From Pyxidicoccus parkwaysis (GTDB lineage: Bacteria > Myxococcota > Myxococcia > Myxococcales > Myxococcaceae): a stretch of 64,000 nt of DNA. The position numbers were made by a program, and so were the translations under genes. The stretch lies in the NCBI RefSeq assembly GCF_017301735.1, contig NZ_CP071090.1, positions 6,314,001 through 6,378,000 on the forward strand, in the 5' to 3' direction. This document shows positions 29,522-40,165 of this stretch, piece after piece. Below the pieces are notes generated by a model that was not told the DNA's origin, made no database searches, and was given only the letters and a program-made list of their open reading frames with translations. Position 1 is the first letter of the stretch; each line of letters starts with the position of its first letter.

Positions 29522-31595
29522 GGCCCGCCACCTTACGCCAGCCGCCTTCCGGAGTAAGGCCCTGCACGGCGTCCAGCCACGCCTCCAGCGCCTGGGCGTC
29601 CGGGCCCTCACAGTCGCCCTCGCACGTGTGCTGCACGCTTCCGTCCGCGCGGGGACGCTCGCGCCACCAGCGCCGCCCGTCGAAGGCACCCCGGTCCTTC
29701 TCGGCGAGGATGGCCGCGTGGGCCTCGTCGCCCATCTCCACCACGCCGTCGGGGCGGATGCGGTACGCGTCGAAGGAGCGCGGCGCGCCGGGCCAGTGTC
29801 CCGCGTCGAAGACCTCGGGCAGCACGTGGGTGAAGCCCGTCTCCGCGTAGAGCGGCAGCGGCGCCCGCGTCCCTCCGCGCAGCAGCGGCGCCAGCGTCGC
29901 GCCGTCCGACTCCGGCAGCGCGGGCAGGCCGGACAAATCCAACAGCGTGGGGCCCACGTCCACCAGGCGCACCAGCGCGTCCACTTCGGACGGCCCGCGG
30001 CCCTGCCCCTTCGGAGGCTTCACCGCGAGCAGCACGCGGTACTCCTCGTCGGACAGCCGCGCGCCATGCACCGACGTGGCGCCCGCGAGGTCCGGCCGGT
30101 CCGCGTGGAAGCTCTCGCCGTGGTCCGACATCAGGACGATGAGCGCGTCGTCGTAGCGGCCGCTGCGCTTCAGCGCGTCCAGCACCTCGCCCACCTGCGC
30201 GTCGGCCTGCGCGAGCAACTCGTCGTACAGCGCCTCCGCGCCCTCGCGGCTCCATCCGCCCTTCACGCCCGGCGTCACCGGGGCGAAGTGCATGCGCAGG
30301 CGGCGCTCCAGCGGCTCGGTGGCGGGCACGAAGCGCCGGTAGAAGGGGTACACCGGGTCGCCCGGGAAGTGCGCCGCGGTGGCGTGGAAGGCGAACAGCG
30401 TGGGGCCCTGGCCGGACTCGTCCACCAGCCGGGACGCGAGCCGCTCCGCGTAGCCCATCGGGTCGTGGATGCCGGCCAGCGCGCGGTTGTCGATGAACTC
30501 GGGCACCCACGCCGCCCCGAGCGCGTGGTCCGCGAAGACGCCCAGCGCCCGGTAGCGCAGCTTCTCCAGCAGGAAGTTCACCGCGCCGCGAGGTGGCTGC
30601 AACCGGGTGGCGAAGCCGGACGCCGGCCCCTCGAAGTGGAAGCGCGAGCAGTCCGTGGCGAACACCGTGCGCCAGCCCGCCTGCGCGAAGCTCTGCGCGA
30701 AGGTGGGCTGCAGGCGCATCCGCGAGTCCGCCGTCAGCGCGTAGCGCACGCCCGTCGTGTGCGGCCACCGCGCGGTGAGGAGCGAGCGCCACGCAGGCTC
30801 CGTCTGGGCAATGGACGTGTACGCGCGGGTGAAGAGCGTCGCGTCCACCAGGAAGCGCTCCACGTGTGGCGCCACCTCGCCCGTGCCGCCCTGCGACTTC
30901 AGCCGGTCCGGCCGGAAGGCGTCGATGCCGATGACCACCACCAGAGGATGCGAGGCCTCGCGCGCCGCGAGCCGCCCCGCCCCCGTGAAGGCCAGCGCGC
31001 CCACGCCCGCCACCGCCGCTCCCACCGCCAGCCGGCGTCTCGGGATGCCGGAGCGCGTCACGAACAGCACGCCGTGCAGGAGCAGCCACGCCGCCGCCGC
31101 CGCGCGCGGGTGCCAGGGCTGCCCGTGCTCCACCAGCCACGCCAGCAGCGGCCGCACCGCGGGCAGGTCATCGAAGAGGGCGGGACGGGAGATGGCATGG
31201 CCCCACACCAGCAGCCCGAGCAGCACCAGCCCCTCGCCCAGCTCCGTCAGCACCCGCCGCCCCAGGCTCCATGCCCGCGCCCCGCGCCCTCCCCCTTCCA
31301 CCGGCTCGCGCCGCCCCGGTCCCCAGGCCCGCGCCAGCACGAGGGCCGCCAGCGCGAGCAGCGCCCCCGCCACCGCGTACACCGCCGCGACGCGCAAGAG
31401 CAGGGCCGGCACCACCGGGCGCACCGCCGCCGCCAGCGCCGCGTAGGGGCCGTCCACGGGGATGTCCACACCCACCAGGCCCGAGCCCAGGAGCAGCCAC
31501 GACTCCCCGCCGAAGAGCACCAGTCCCAGCGCCGCGCCGGTCAGCAGGCGCCACAGCAGGGGACGGAGGGTGCCGGACAGGGAGGGGACAGGCAT
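29403..31595 (-). CDS. Membrane-anchored sulfatase/phosphotransferase (alkaline phosphatase superfamily)
   Basis: 730 residues. The N-terminal 205 residues hold four or five membrane helices, like phosphoethanolamine transferases and LtaS. The periplasmic catalytic domain has VVVIGIDAFRPDRL (metal Asp), QTEPAWRSLLTARWPHT around the nucleophile position, and LIVLMSDHGESFH (metal Asp/His). The sulfatase C-x-P-x-R signature is absent; the site reads QTEPAWR, with Thr as the likely nucleophile. An envelope-modifying role is inferred. The last 39 codons overlap the thioesterase gene; a frameshift near the end would be the alternative. Confidence 0.8.
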   Translation of the reverse strand: MPVPSLSGTLRPLLWRLLTGAALGLVLFGGESWLLLGSGLVGVDIPVDGPYAALAAAVRPVVPALLLRVAAVYAVAGALLALAALVLARAWGPGRREPVEGGGRGARAWSLGRRVLTELGEGLVLLGLLVWGHAISRPALFDDLPAVRPLLAWLVEHGQPWHPRAAAAAWLLLHGVLFVTRSGIPRRRLAVGAAVAGVGALAFTGAGRLAAREASHPLVVVIGIDAFRPDRLKSQGGTGEVAPHVERFLVDATLFTRAYTSIAQTEPAWRSLLTARWPHTTGVRYALTADSRMRLQPTFAQSFAQAGWRTVFATDCSRFHFEGPASGFATRLQPPRGAVNFLLEKLRYRALGVFADHALGAAWVPEFIDNRALAGIHDPMGYAERLASRLVDESGQGPTLFAFHATAAHFPGDPVYPFYRRFVPATEPLERRLRMHFAPVTPGVKGGWSREGAEALYDELLAQADAQVGEVLDALKRSGRYDDALIVLMSDHGESFHADRPDLAGATSVHGARLSDEEYRVLLAVKPPKGQGRGPSEVDALVRLVDVGPTLLDLSGLPALPESDGATLAPLLRGGTRAPLPLYAETGFTHVLPEVFDAGHWPGAPRSFDAYRIRPDGVVEMGDEAHAAILAEKDRGAFDGRRWWRERPRADGSVQHTCEGDCEGPDAQALEAWLDAVQGLTPEGGWRKVAGHVDDPRNTKPPGALRPPQQLLRLRAGQPDGPANPQPRGG

Positions 31596-31625
31596 GCGCC
31601 CGCGTCTACACCCGATGCCCGGATT

Positions 31626-31650
31626 GCAACAACCACGCTACGGTTGATGC
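31626..31650. promoter_or_regulatory. Inverted repeat in the divergent sulfatase/cyclase intergenic region
   Basis: GCAACAACC-acgctac-GGTTGATGC is a 9-bp inverted repeat with one mismatch, midway between two divergent start codons. A shared operator is possible. Confidence 0.35.
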
Positions 31651-31704
31651 AGCGGCGGTTCACGAAACGTGCGTGTCGCGGGGGAGCAGGCAAGATGAGG
31701 GGCC

Positions 31705-33015
31705 TTGAGTGACCTACCCACCAGGCCGGGCCCGGGGGGCCAGACGGAGAGGACTCGCCAGTTGGAGGGCGGCCAGGACTCGGTGAGCCGGGCGCTCGAG
31801 GCCGAGCGTCTGCGCAACGCCCGGCAGATGTCCGCCATCCGCTTCGTGGCCGTCACCCTCCTCTTCGCCGTGTCGGCGTACCTGGGCCTCTTCCGGGGCC
31901 TGGCGGACTGGAAAGTCTATCTGGAGACCTTCGCCCTCTACTGGGTGCTCACCACGGCCGTCGCCGTGGCCGTGGTCGCCACGCCCCGCGCCGCGCGGTG
32001 GGCCAGCCTCTCGCTCGCCTTCGTGGACGTGCCGGCGGTGTACTGGCTCCAGCACCTGGCCATCCCCGTGTCGCCCTCACCCGGCGGCGTGGCGGGCTTC
32101 ACCCTGGGCATCTACGCCGTGCTGGTGGTGCTGGCCGCCCTGTCCCTGCGCCGCAGCGTGACGCTGGTGGTGACGGCCATCGCCGCCGTCGCGGAGGTGC
32201 GGCTCCAACAGGAGGCCGGCATCGGCGTGGGCGCCCAGGTGGCGGCGCTGGTGGTGCTGGGCGTGGCCGCCGCCGGGGCAAGGCACCTGCTCAACCGCAT
32301 CCGCGCCCTGTCCGCCGCGGTCTCCGAGGAGGCGCTCAAGCGCGCCCGACTCGGCCGCTACTTCTCCCCCTGGGTGGCCGAGCACCTCCAGCACCAGGCC
32401 TCCCTCACCCCGGAGGTGCGCGAGGTGACGGTCCTCTTCGCGGACATCCGGGACTTCACCGCCCTGAGCGAGCGGCTGCCCCCCGAGCAGGTGGTGGGCA
32501 TCCTCAACGAGTACTACGGGCGCATGGTGGAGGTGGTGTTCCGCAATGGCGGAACGCTCGACAAGTTCATCGGGGACGCACTGATGGTGTACTTCGGCGC
32601 CCCCCTGGACGACCCGGACCACGCCGCCCACGCCGTGCGCTGCGCGCTGGAGATGGTGGCGGAATTGGAGGCCGTCAACGCCGAGCGCGCCGCCCGGGGC
32701 GCCCCCGGCCTGCGCATGGGCGTGGGCGTCCACTCCGGCTCGGCCGTCCTCGGCAACATCGGCTCCGTCACCCGCCGCCTGGAGTACACCGCCATTGGCG
32801 ACACGGTGAACCTGGCCAGTCGAATCGAGGGGTTGACCAAGAAGGCCGGCGTCCCCGTCCTCGTCTCCCAGGCCACCCGGGAGCGCGCCGGCGCGGGCTT
32901 CCACTGGGAGCCCGTCACCCAGGCCCAGGTGCCCGGAAAGAGCCAGCCGGTGGCCACCTTCGTCCCATCCCCGGCCTCCGCCATGCTCGCCGGCACGGAG
33001 GGTGCGACGCCCTGA
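31705..33015 (+). CDS. Membrane class III adenylate/guanylate cyclase
   Basis: 436 residues from a TTG start with GAGGGG just upstream. About six N-terminal membrane helices (residues about 48-200) precede the catalytic domain (about 235-405). The key residues are present: metal Asp in LFADIRDFT, DKFIGD with substrate Lys and metal Asp, and transition-state N369 and R373 in VNLASR. The IGDTVNLASR context favours ATP, hence cAMP. It interrupts the nuo gene series together with two genes on the other strand. No HAMP domain is visible. Confidence 0.88.
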   Translation: MSDLPTRPGPGGQTERTRQLEGGQDSVSRALEAERLRNARQMSAIRFVAVTLLFAVSAYLGLFRGLADWKVYLETFALYWVLTTAVAVAVVATPRAARWASLSLAFVDVPAVYWLQHLAIPVSPSPGGVAGFTLGIYAVLVVLAALSLRRSVTLVVTAIAAVAEVRLQQEAGIGVGAQVAALVVLGVAAAGARHLLNRIRALSAAVSEEALKRARLGRYFSPWVAEHLQHQASLTPEVREVTVLFADIRDFTALSERLPPEQVVGILNEYYGRMVEVVFRNGGTLDKFIGDALMVYFGAPLDDPDHAAHAVRCALEMVAELEAVNAERAARGAPGLRMGVGVHSGSAVLGNIGSVTRRLEYTAIGDTVNLASRIEGLTKKAGVPVLVSQATRERAGAGFHWEPVTQAQVPGKSQPVATFVPSPASAMLAGTEGATP

Positions 33016-33115
33016 TCCATTCCCCGCACGGGAGGTCCGCACGGCCCCCTGGTGCCCGCCCGCTCAACTCGGGCTTCTGGGCCTCCTAAGTGGCCTACAT
33101 GGTTGAGGGTTTACG

Positions 33116-33145
33116 TTGACGCCCCCCTCCGGGGGTCCTTATAAC
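33116..33145 (+). promoter_or_regulatory. Strong candidate promoter of nuoCDGHI
   Basis: TTGACG (33116-33121), an 18-nt spacer and TATAAC (33140-33145) give the best consensus promoter seen in the window. The spacer contains CCCCC-tcc-GGGGG, an inverted repeat between the two boxes. Confidence 0.6.
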
Positions 33146-33183
33146 GCCGCGAATTCTTCTCCCTTCAGTCTATTGGGTTCCCC

Positions 33184-33717
33184 TTGAGCACTTTCGCGTT
33201 GGACAGGGTCTCCGCCCAGCTCCCAGAGGCGGTGGTGGAGCGCTATGTGGACCGCACCGGCGGCGCCTGGGCCGTGGTCCATGCGGACGCTCTTCCGAAG
33301 GTCGCGGCCTTCCTGAAGAACGACCCGGAGCTGGAGTTCAAGCTCTTCGGCTCCATCGACGCCGTGGACCGCCTGCACCTCGCGGAGAACGACCCGCGCT
33401 TCGAGGTCGTCTACTTCCTCTACTCGCTCAAGCGCGGCGAGCACGTGCGCCTGAAGGTGCGCGTGAGCGAGAACGCGCCCGTGGTGCCCACCCTGTCGTC
33501 GCTCTACAGGGGCGCCAACTGGTGGGAGCGCCTCACCTACGACTTCTACGGCATCCGCTTCGAGGGCCACCCGGACCTGCGCCGCATCCTCCTGTACGAG
33601 GAGTTCCAGGGCTACCCCCTGCGCAAGGACTACGCGCTGCGCGACCGCCAGCCGCTCATCCCCGAGCGCCCCATCAAGGACATCTTCCGCGGCCCTGGCA
33701 CCAGCGGGCTCTCCTGA
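33184..33717 (+). CDS. nuoC: NADH-quinone oxidoreductase subunit C
   Basis: 177 residues from a TTG start. The family signature WWERLTYDFYGIRFEGHPDLRRILLYEEF is near residues 116-144, followed by PLRKDY. It forms the hydrophilic connecting module of complex I with NuoD, here as a separate gene rather than a nuoCD fusion. No ATG lies near the N-terminus. Confidence 0.95.
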   Translation: MSTFALDRVSAQLPEAVVERYVDRTGGAWAVVHADALPKVAAFLKNDPELEFKLFGSIDAVDRLHLAENDPRFEVVYFLYSLKRGEHVRLKVRVSENAPVVPTLSSLYRGANWWERLTYDFYGIRFEGHPDLRRILLYEEFQGYPLRKDYALRDRQPLIPERPIKDIFRGPGTSGLS

Positions 33718-33753
33718 CGCCCCGCACGGCACCGCGCACCTTTCGAGGACACC

Positions 33754-35003
33754 ATGGCTGACCACGGCAAGCCCGAAGACCACGCCCCCAACCCGGACAC
33801 CGACGCGTACGCCCACGAGTCGGAGCTGGAGTCCCACCTCCAGACCAAGCGCATGGTCATCAACATGGGCCCCTCCCACCCCGCCACGCACGGCACCGTG
33901 CGCCTGAAGGTGGAGCTGGAGGGCGAGACCATCGTCAAGATCGACCCGGAGATCGGCTTCCTCCACCGCGGCTTCCAGAAGAGCTGCGAGAACGTCACGT
34001 GGACGCAGTGCCTGCCCTACACGGACCGGCTCAACTACCTGTCCGCGATGATGAACAACTTCGGGTTCCTCAACGCCGTGGAGAAGCTCATCGGCCTCGA
34101 GATTCCCGAGCGCGCCAAGTACATCCGCGTCATCGGCTCGGAAATCCACCGGCTGACGGACCACCTGACGTGCGTGGGCGCCACCGGCCTGGAGATGGGC
34201 GGCTTCGCGCCGTTCCTGCTCGCCATGGAGTTCCGCGAGCTGCTCCATGACCGCACCGCCGAGCTGACCGGCGCCCGCCTCACCACCAGCTTCGGCCGCG
34301 TGGGCGGCATCAACCGCGACCTGCCCGAGGGCTGGGCGGAGAAGGTGCGCAAGTCGCTGGACCGCGGCGAGGAGCTCATCCACGAAATGGACGCGCTGCT
34401 CACGCGCAACCGCATCTTCGTGGACCGCACCAAGGGCACCGGCGTCATCAACGCCGAGGACGCCATCGACTTCGGCTACACCGGCCCGGCGCTGCGCGCC
34501 TGCGGCGTGGACTACGACATCCGCAAGGCCCGGCCGTACTGGGTCTACGACCGCTTCCAGTTCGACGTCCCGGTGGGCGAGCACGGCGACAACTACGACC
34601 GCTACCTCGTCCGCATCGAGGAGATGCGTCAGTCCATCCGCATCCTCCGCCAGGCGCTGGACACCATCCCCGCCGGTCCCATCATCGTGGATGACTGGCG
34701 CATCGCCCTGCCGCCCAAGCCGGAGGTGTACGGCACCATCGAGGGCGTGATGTCGCACTTCAAGCTGGTGATGGAGGGCATCCAGGTGCCCCCCGGCGAG
34801 GTCTACGACTCCACCGAGGCGTCCAACGGCGAGCTGGGCTGGTACATCGTGAGCGACGGCCGCGGCCGTCCGTACAAGGTCCACGTGCGCGCCCCGGGCT
34901 TCCCCGTGCTCGCGGCGGTGCCGCACATCATCGAAGGCAAGATGCTGGCGGACCTCATCCCCACTTTCGACACCATCAACATGATCGGCGGCGAGGTCGA
35001 GCA

Positions 35004-35007
<4 letters not shown>
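33754..35007 (+). CDS. nuoD: NADH-quinone oxidoreductase subunit D
   Basis: 417 residues. MGPSHPATHGTVRLKVELEGE and EIGFLHRGFQK hold the quinone-site His and the conserved hydrogenase-like fold; the C-terminus ends FDTINMIGGEVEQ. The first 30 residues are an acidic extension. Its stop codon overlaps the GTG of nuoG (GTGA), so the two are translationally coupled. Confidence 0.96.
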
Positions 35008-36884
<1,877 letters not shown>

Positions 36885-36887
36885 ATC

Positions 36888-38318
36888 ATGAGCCGCGTAC
36901 TGACCATCCTCACCGCCATCATCACCATGGTCGCCGCCATGTTCGGCGTCTCGGCGGCGGCGTATGCCGTGGGCGGACTGGCGGAGGAGCACCTGTTCAC
37001 CGGCGCCAGCCGGCTGACGAACATCGTGTTCCTCATCCTCGTCTTCGTGATGATCATCGCCACGCTCCTCACGATGGCGGAGCGCAAGTGGAGCGCGTTC
37101 ATCCAGGACCGCGTGGGCCCCAACCGCGCGCGCATCGGCCTGCCCGGCCTGAAGCACCGCGCGCTGGGCGGCCTGCCGCACATCCTCACCGACGTCCTCA
37201 AGATGCTGACGAAGGAGGACTTCATCCCGGGGACGGCGAACCGCTTCCTGTTCAACCTGGGCCCCATCCTCGCCTTCGCCCCGGTGTTCGCGCTGTTCGC
37301 CGTCGTGCCCGCCGGCCCGTCCGTGAAGGTGGGCGGCCACATGGTGGACATGGTGGTGGCCACGCCGGACTTCGGCATGCTGTACATCCTCGCCATCGCC
37401 TCGCTGGCCGTCTACGGCACGGCGCTGGCGGGCTGGGCCTCCAACAACAAGTTCGCGCTGCTGGGCGGCGTGCGCGCCACGTCGCAGATGATTTCGTACG
37501 AGGTGGCGCTGGGCCTGTCGCTGGTGGGCCTGTTCATCGCCTTCTCGTCCGTGCAGCTCCCCGCCATCGTCGGTGATTTGGGCTCGGCCACCGTCGCCGG
37601 CACCGGCCAGGCGCAGTACCTGTGGCGCACCGACGGCAGCTTCGACCTGGGCCTGCCGGCGTGGGGCATCTTCCTGCAGCCGCTGGGCTTCCTCGGCTTC
37701 TTCGCCGCGTCCTTCGCGGAGACCAAGCGCGCCCCGTTCGACCTGCCGGAAGGCGAGTCCGAAATCATCGGCTACTTCGTGGAGTACTCCGGCATGAAGT
37801 TCGGCCTCTTCATGATCTCCGAGTTCGTGGAGGTCGTGGTGCTGGCCGGCGTGACGACGGCGCTCTTCCTCGGCGGCCACCACCTGCCCTTCGGCGGCGA
37901 GGCGCTGGCGAGCTCCTCTCTGATGCAGGAGCACGGCTGGCTCTACGGCGCCATCCTCGGCACCGTGTTCTGGGTGAAGGTGCTCTTCCTCATCTGGGTG
38001 CAGCTGCTCATCCGCTGGACGTTCCCCCGCTTCCGCTATGACCAGATTCAGTCGCTGGGCTGGAAGATCCTCCTGCCCATGGGCCTGGTGAACCTGTTCG
38101 TCAGCGGCGCGCTGGTGCTGTGGGATCCGTCCCTGCGGGCGCTGGCGATTGTGGGCATCCTGGAGATTGCGTTCTTCGTGGTGCTGACGTCGACGCAGAA
38201 GGCACCGGCCGAGGCCGGGGCGCATGGCGGTGGCCACGGCGCTCCCGGCGCGCACGGACATGACGACCACGGGCACGGGCTGCCGGCGCACGGCGCCGCT
38301 CACGCCTCCACCCACTAG
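36888..38318 (+). CDS. nuoH: NADH-quinone oxidoreductase subunit H with His-rich tail
   Basis: 476 residues, longer than typical NuoH (about 325-350). Conserved loops ERKWSAFIQDRVGPNRARIG and ETKRAPFDLPEGESEIIGYFVEY identify it; about eight to nine membrane helices are visible. Extra length comes from an enlarged periplasmic loop and a roughly 35-residue C-terminal His/Gly tail (HGGGHGAPGAHGHDDHGHG). It lies 3 bp after nuoG. Confidence 0.95.
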   Translation: MSRVLTILTAIITMVAAMFGVSAAAYAVGGLAEEHLFTGASRLTNIVFLILVFVMIIATLLTMAERKWSAFIQDRVGPNRARIGLPGLKHRALGGLPHILTDVLKMLTKEDFIPGTANRFLFNLGPILAFAPVFALFAVVPAGPSVKVGGHMVDMVVATPDFGMLYILAIASLAVYGTALAGWASNNKFALLGGVRATSQMISYEVALGLSLVGLFIAFSSVQLPAIVGDLGSATVAGTGQAQYLWRTDGSFDLGLPAWGIFLQPLGFLGFFAASFAETKRAPFDLPEGESEIIGYFVEYSGMKFGLFMISEFVEVVVLAGVTTALFLGGHHLPFGGEALASSSLMQEHGWLYGAILGTVFWVKVLFLIWVQLLIRWTFPRFRYDQIQSLGWKILLPMGLVNLFVSGALVLWDPSLRALAIVGILEIAFFVVLTSTQKAPAEAGAHGGGHGAPGAHGHDDHGHGLPAHGAAHASTH

Positions 38319-38363
38319 CCTCCCACTCGCGCTCCAGGCATACCGGGAATCGAGAACACCATC

Positions 38364-39152
38364 ATGGCCGTCAAGGTAACCAAGGACCCGCGCACCGACA
38401 TCCGCGAGCGGGCGTACGTGCCCGAGCTGCTGCGCGGCCTGGGCATCACCGCGAAGCACTTCTTCCGCAACCTCTTCGGGACGCGTGACACGAACACGTC
38501 GGTGGTGGACCGCAAGGGCACCAGCCTGATGACGACGGTGGAGTACCCCGAGGAGAAGCCCATCTACCCCGAGGGCTACCGCGGGCTGCACCGGCTGGTT
38601 CCGCGCGAGGACGGCAAGCCCCGCTGCGTGGCCTGCTACATGTGCGCCACCATCTGCCCCGCGCAGTGCATCTACATCGAGGCGGGTGAGTACGAGGAGA
38701 CGTCGGCCGAGGGCGAGTCGCGCGTCATCGAGAAGTTCCCCACCCAGTTCGTCATCGACGAGCTGCGCTGCATCGTCTGCGGCCTGTGCGTGGATGCGTG
38801 CCCCAAGGACGCCATCCGCATGGACACGTACACGCACACGCCTCCGGAGTACACGCGGCAGAACTTCGTGTACGACATCCCCAAGCTGCTCAAGGGGCCG
38901 GCGGTGTCGCACCCCTCGGACCCGTGGAACAAGCGCGAGGGCTCCGAGGAGCCGCACCACGTGCACAAGGAGGCCCACACGCGCATCGGCGAGGGCCTGG
39001 TGGAGCTGAAGCTGCCGCAGCACGGTCAGCTCGGCGCGGGCCACGGCCACGGTGGCCACGGCAAGGCCACCCCGGGCGCCCAGGCGGGTGGCCACGGCCA
39101 GACTGTCGTCACGCAGCAGGGTCCCATCCAGGTGACGAAGTTCCTCAAGTAG
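38364..39152 (+). CDS. nuoI: NADH-quinone oxidoreductase subunit I with His/Gly tail
   Basis: 262 residues. Two [4Fe-4S] motifs are intact: CVACYMCATICP (N6a) and CIVCGLCVDACP (N6b). The N-terminal RGLGITAKHFFRNLF amphipathic helix is typical. The C-terminal 60 or so residues extend beyond the family and are rich in His and Gly (GHGHGGHGKATPG), like the NuoH tail. It is the last gene of this nuo segment; nuoJ-N are elsewhere. Confidence 0.95.
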   Translation: MAVKVTKDPRTDIRERAYVPELLRGLGITAKHFFRNLFGTRDTNTSVVDRKGTSLMTTVEYPEEKPIYPEGYRGLHRLVPREDGKPRCVACYMCATICPAQCIYIEAGEYEETSAEGESRVIEKFPTQFVIDELRCIVCGLCVDACPKDAIRMDTYTHTPPEYTRQNFVYDIPKLLKGPAVSHPSDPWNKREGSEEPHHVHKEAHTRIGEGLVELKLPQHGQLGAGHGHGGHGKATPGAQAGGHGQTVVTQQGPIQVTKFLK

Positions 39153-39190
39153 ATCCGTCTTCCTCACGAGCCCGTAGGGCTTCGTGACTG

Positions 39191-39239
39191 CCGGCCCGCC
39201 CTCCGCTCCCGCAGCGGAAAGGCGGGCCGGTGCCTTTTC
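39191..39239 (+). terminator. Terminator after nuoI
   Basis: CCGGCCCGCC (39191-39200) pairs perfectly with GGCGGGCCGG (39221-39230), and the loop can form a smaller stem (TCCGCT/AGCGGA). tgccTTTTcg follows. A second, bulged hairpin CACGAGCCC/GGGCTTCGTG lies at 39165-39186. Confidence 0.75.
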
Positions 39240-39394
39240 GGGGTGCAGGTGGTGACGATGAAGCTCTTCAATGGCCTTGGCGCCACGCACCAGGACGGCC
39301 GTCTTCCGGGCCCGTGCGGTGTACAGGCGGCCGTGGTGTGCCGGCGCCCGTCTGCTGTTCGACACCCACAGGACTCCGTAGGGTGGGGTCATCC

Positions 39395-39760
39395 ATGAAG
39401 CGCTACCGCCTGTCCGTGTGCAAGGGCTCGAGCTGCAAGGCCAACGGTGCGGACGCCGTGTACGCCGAGGCGAGGGACTCCCTGTCCGCCGGGAAGCTGG
39501 TGCCGCGCTGTGAGCTGTACCGGGGCGGCTGCTACGGCTTCTGCCACATGGGGCCCAACGTCGTCGTGCGCGAGGACACCGGCCGCAAGAGGGACCCGCT
39601 CTCCCCCGAGGACTACCAGCTCATGGGCTGGCCCGGCGAGGTGTACTACTCGCACATGACGCCGGAGAAGATGCGGCGCGTGGTGGAGGAGCACATCGGC
39701 AAGGACGCGCCGGTGAAGGAGCTCTTCGGCCAGCCGGACTCGGACTCCGGCGAGGACTGA
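39395..39760 (+). CDS. Thioredoxin-like [2Fe-2S] ferredoxin (NuoE-like module)
   Basis: 121 residues. The four ligand pattern C-x4-C (VCKGSSCKANGA) and C-x3-C (GGCYGFCHMGP) is that of thioredoxin-like ferredoxins, also found in NuoE. The ATG at 39395 has GGTGGGG about 6 nt before it. NuoE proper has an N-terminal helical domain of about 70 residues that is absent here. Its position just after the nuo operon, which lacks nuoEF, makes an electron-transfer link plausible but unproven. Confidence 0.82.
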   Translation: MKRYRLSVCKGSSCKANGADAVYAEARDSLSAGKLVPRCELYRGGCYGFCHMGPNVVVREDTGRKRDPLSPEDYQLMGWPGEVYYSHMTPEKMRRVVEEHIGKDAPVKELFGQPDSDSGED

Positions 39761-39901
39761 GTCCCCGCCCTCGCTGGAGGCAGGCCGCCCGTTGGCACGT
39801 GCCGGCCTCACGTCGCGAAGGACGGCGCCCACGGCCCGGAAACGCGTTGATGGAGAACGAAGCGCAGACAGGCTGCCCGCTCGCATGAGCCCATCCGGGC
39901 C

Positions 39902-40165
39902 TCACACTGAGGAGAAAAGCGCCTGCTGCCTGGAAGCGCGCCGCTGGAGCGCGAGGCGCGCCAGGCCCGCGAGCAGCAGCGGTGGCGCGAGCAGCACGAC
40001 GCTGAACCAGCTCAGCGTATAGGCGAGGCCAAGGGCGAGACTGGCGACTCCGCCCTCCCGAGTGCCCGACAGCACGCCGACGCAGTCACGGCCTCCTGCG
40101 AGGTGCAGCAGCAGGAAGCCCACGGTCAGCACCCAGGCGAAGTGGAGCATGACAGGGAGCCTCAT
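39902..40165 (-). CDS. Small membrane protein, coupled to the upstream gene
   Basis: 87 residues with two membrane helices (LPVMLHFAWVLTVGFLLLHLAG; LALGLAYTLSWFSVVLLAPPLLLAGLA). The ATG overlaps the stop of the 381-residue gene as ATGA, which fixes the start and implies translational coupling. A cysteine lies in the loop (GRDCVGV). Family not recognised. Confidence 0.65.
   Translation of the reverse strand: MRLPVMLHFAWVLTVGFLLLHLAGGRDCVGVLSGTREGGVASLALGLAYTLSWFSVVLLAPPLLLAGLARLALQRRASRQQALFSSV

Noticed and set aside
29403..31595. Calling the sulfatase-like gene a true Cys-type sulfatase
   Set aside because: The C/S-x-P-x-R signature is missing; the active site suggests a phosphotransferase or variant enzyme, so only the superfamily is claimed.
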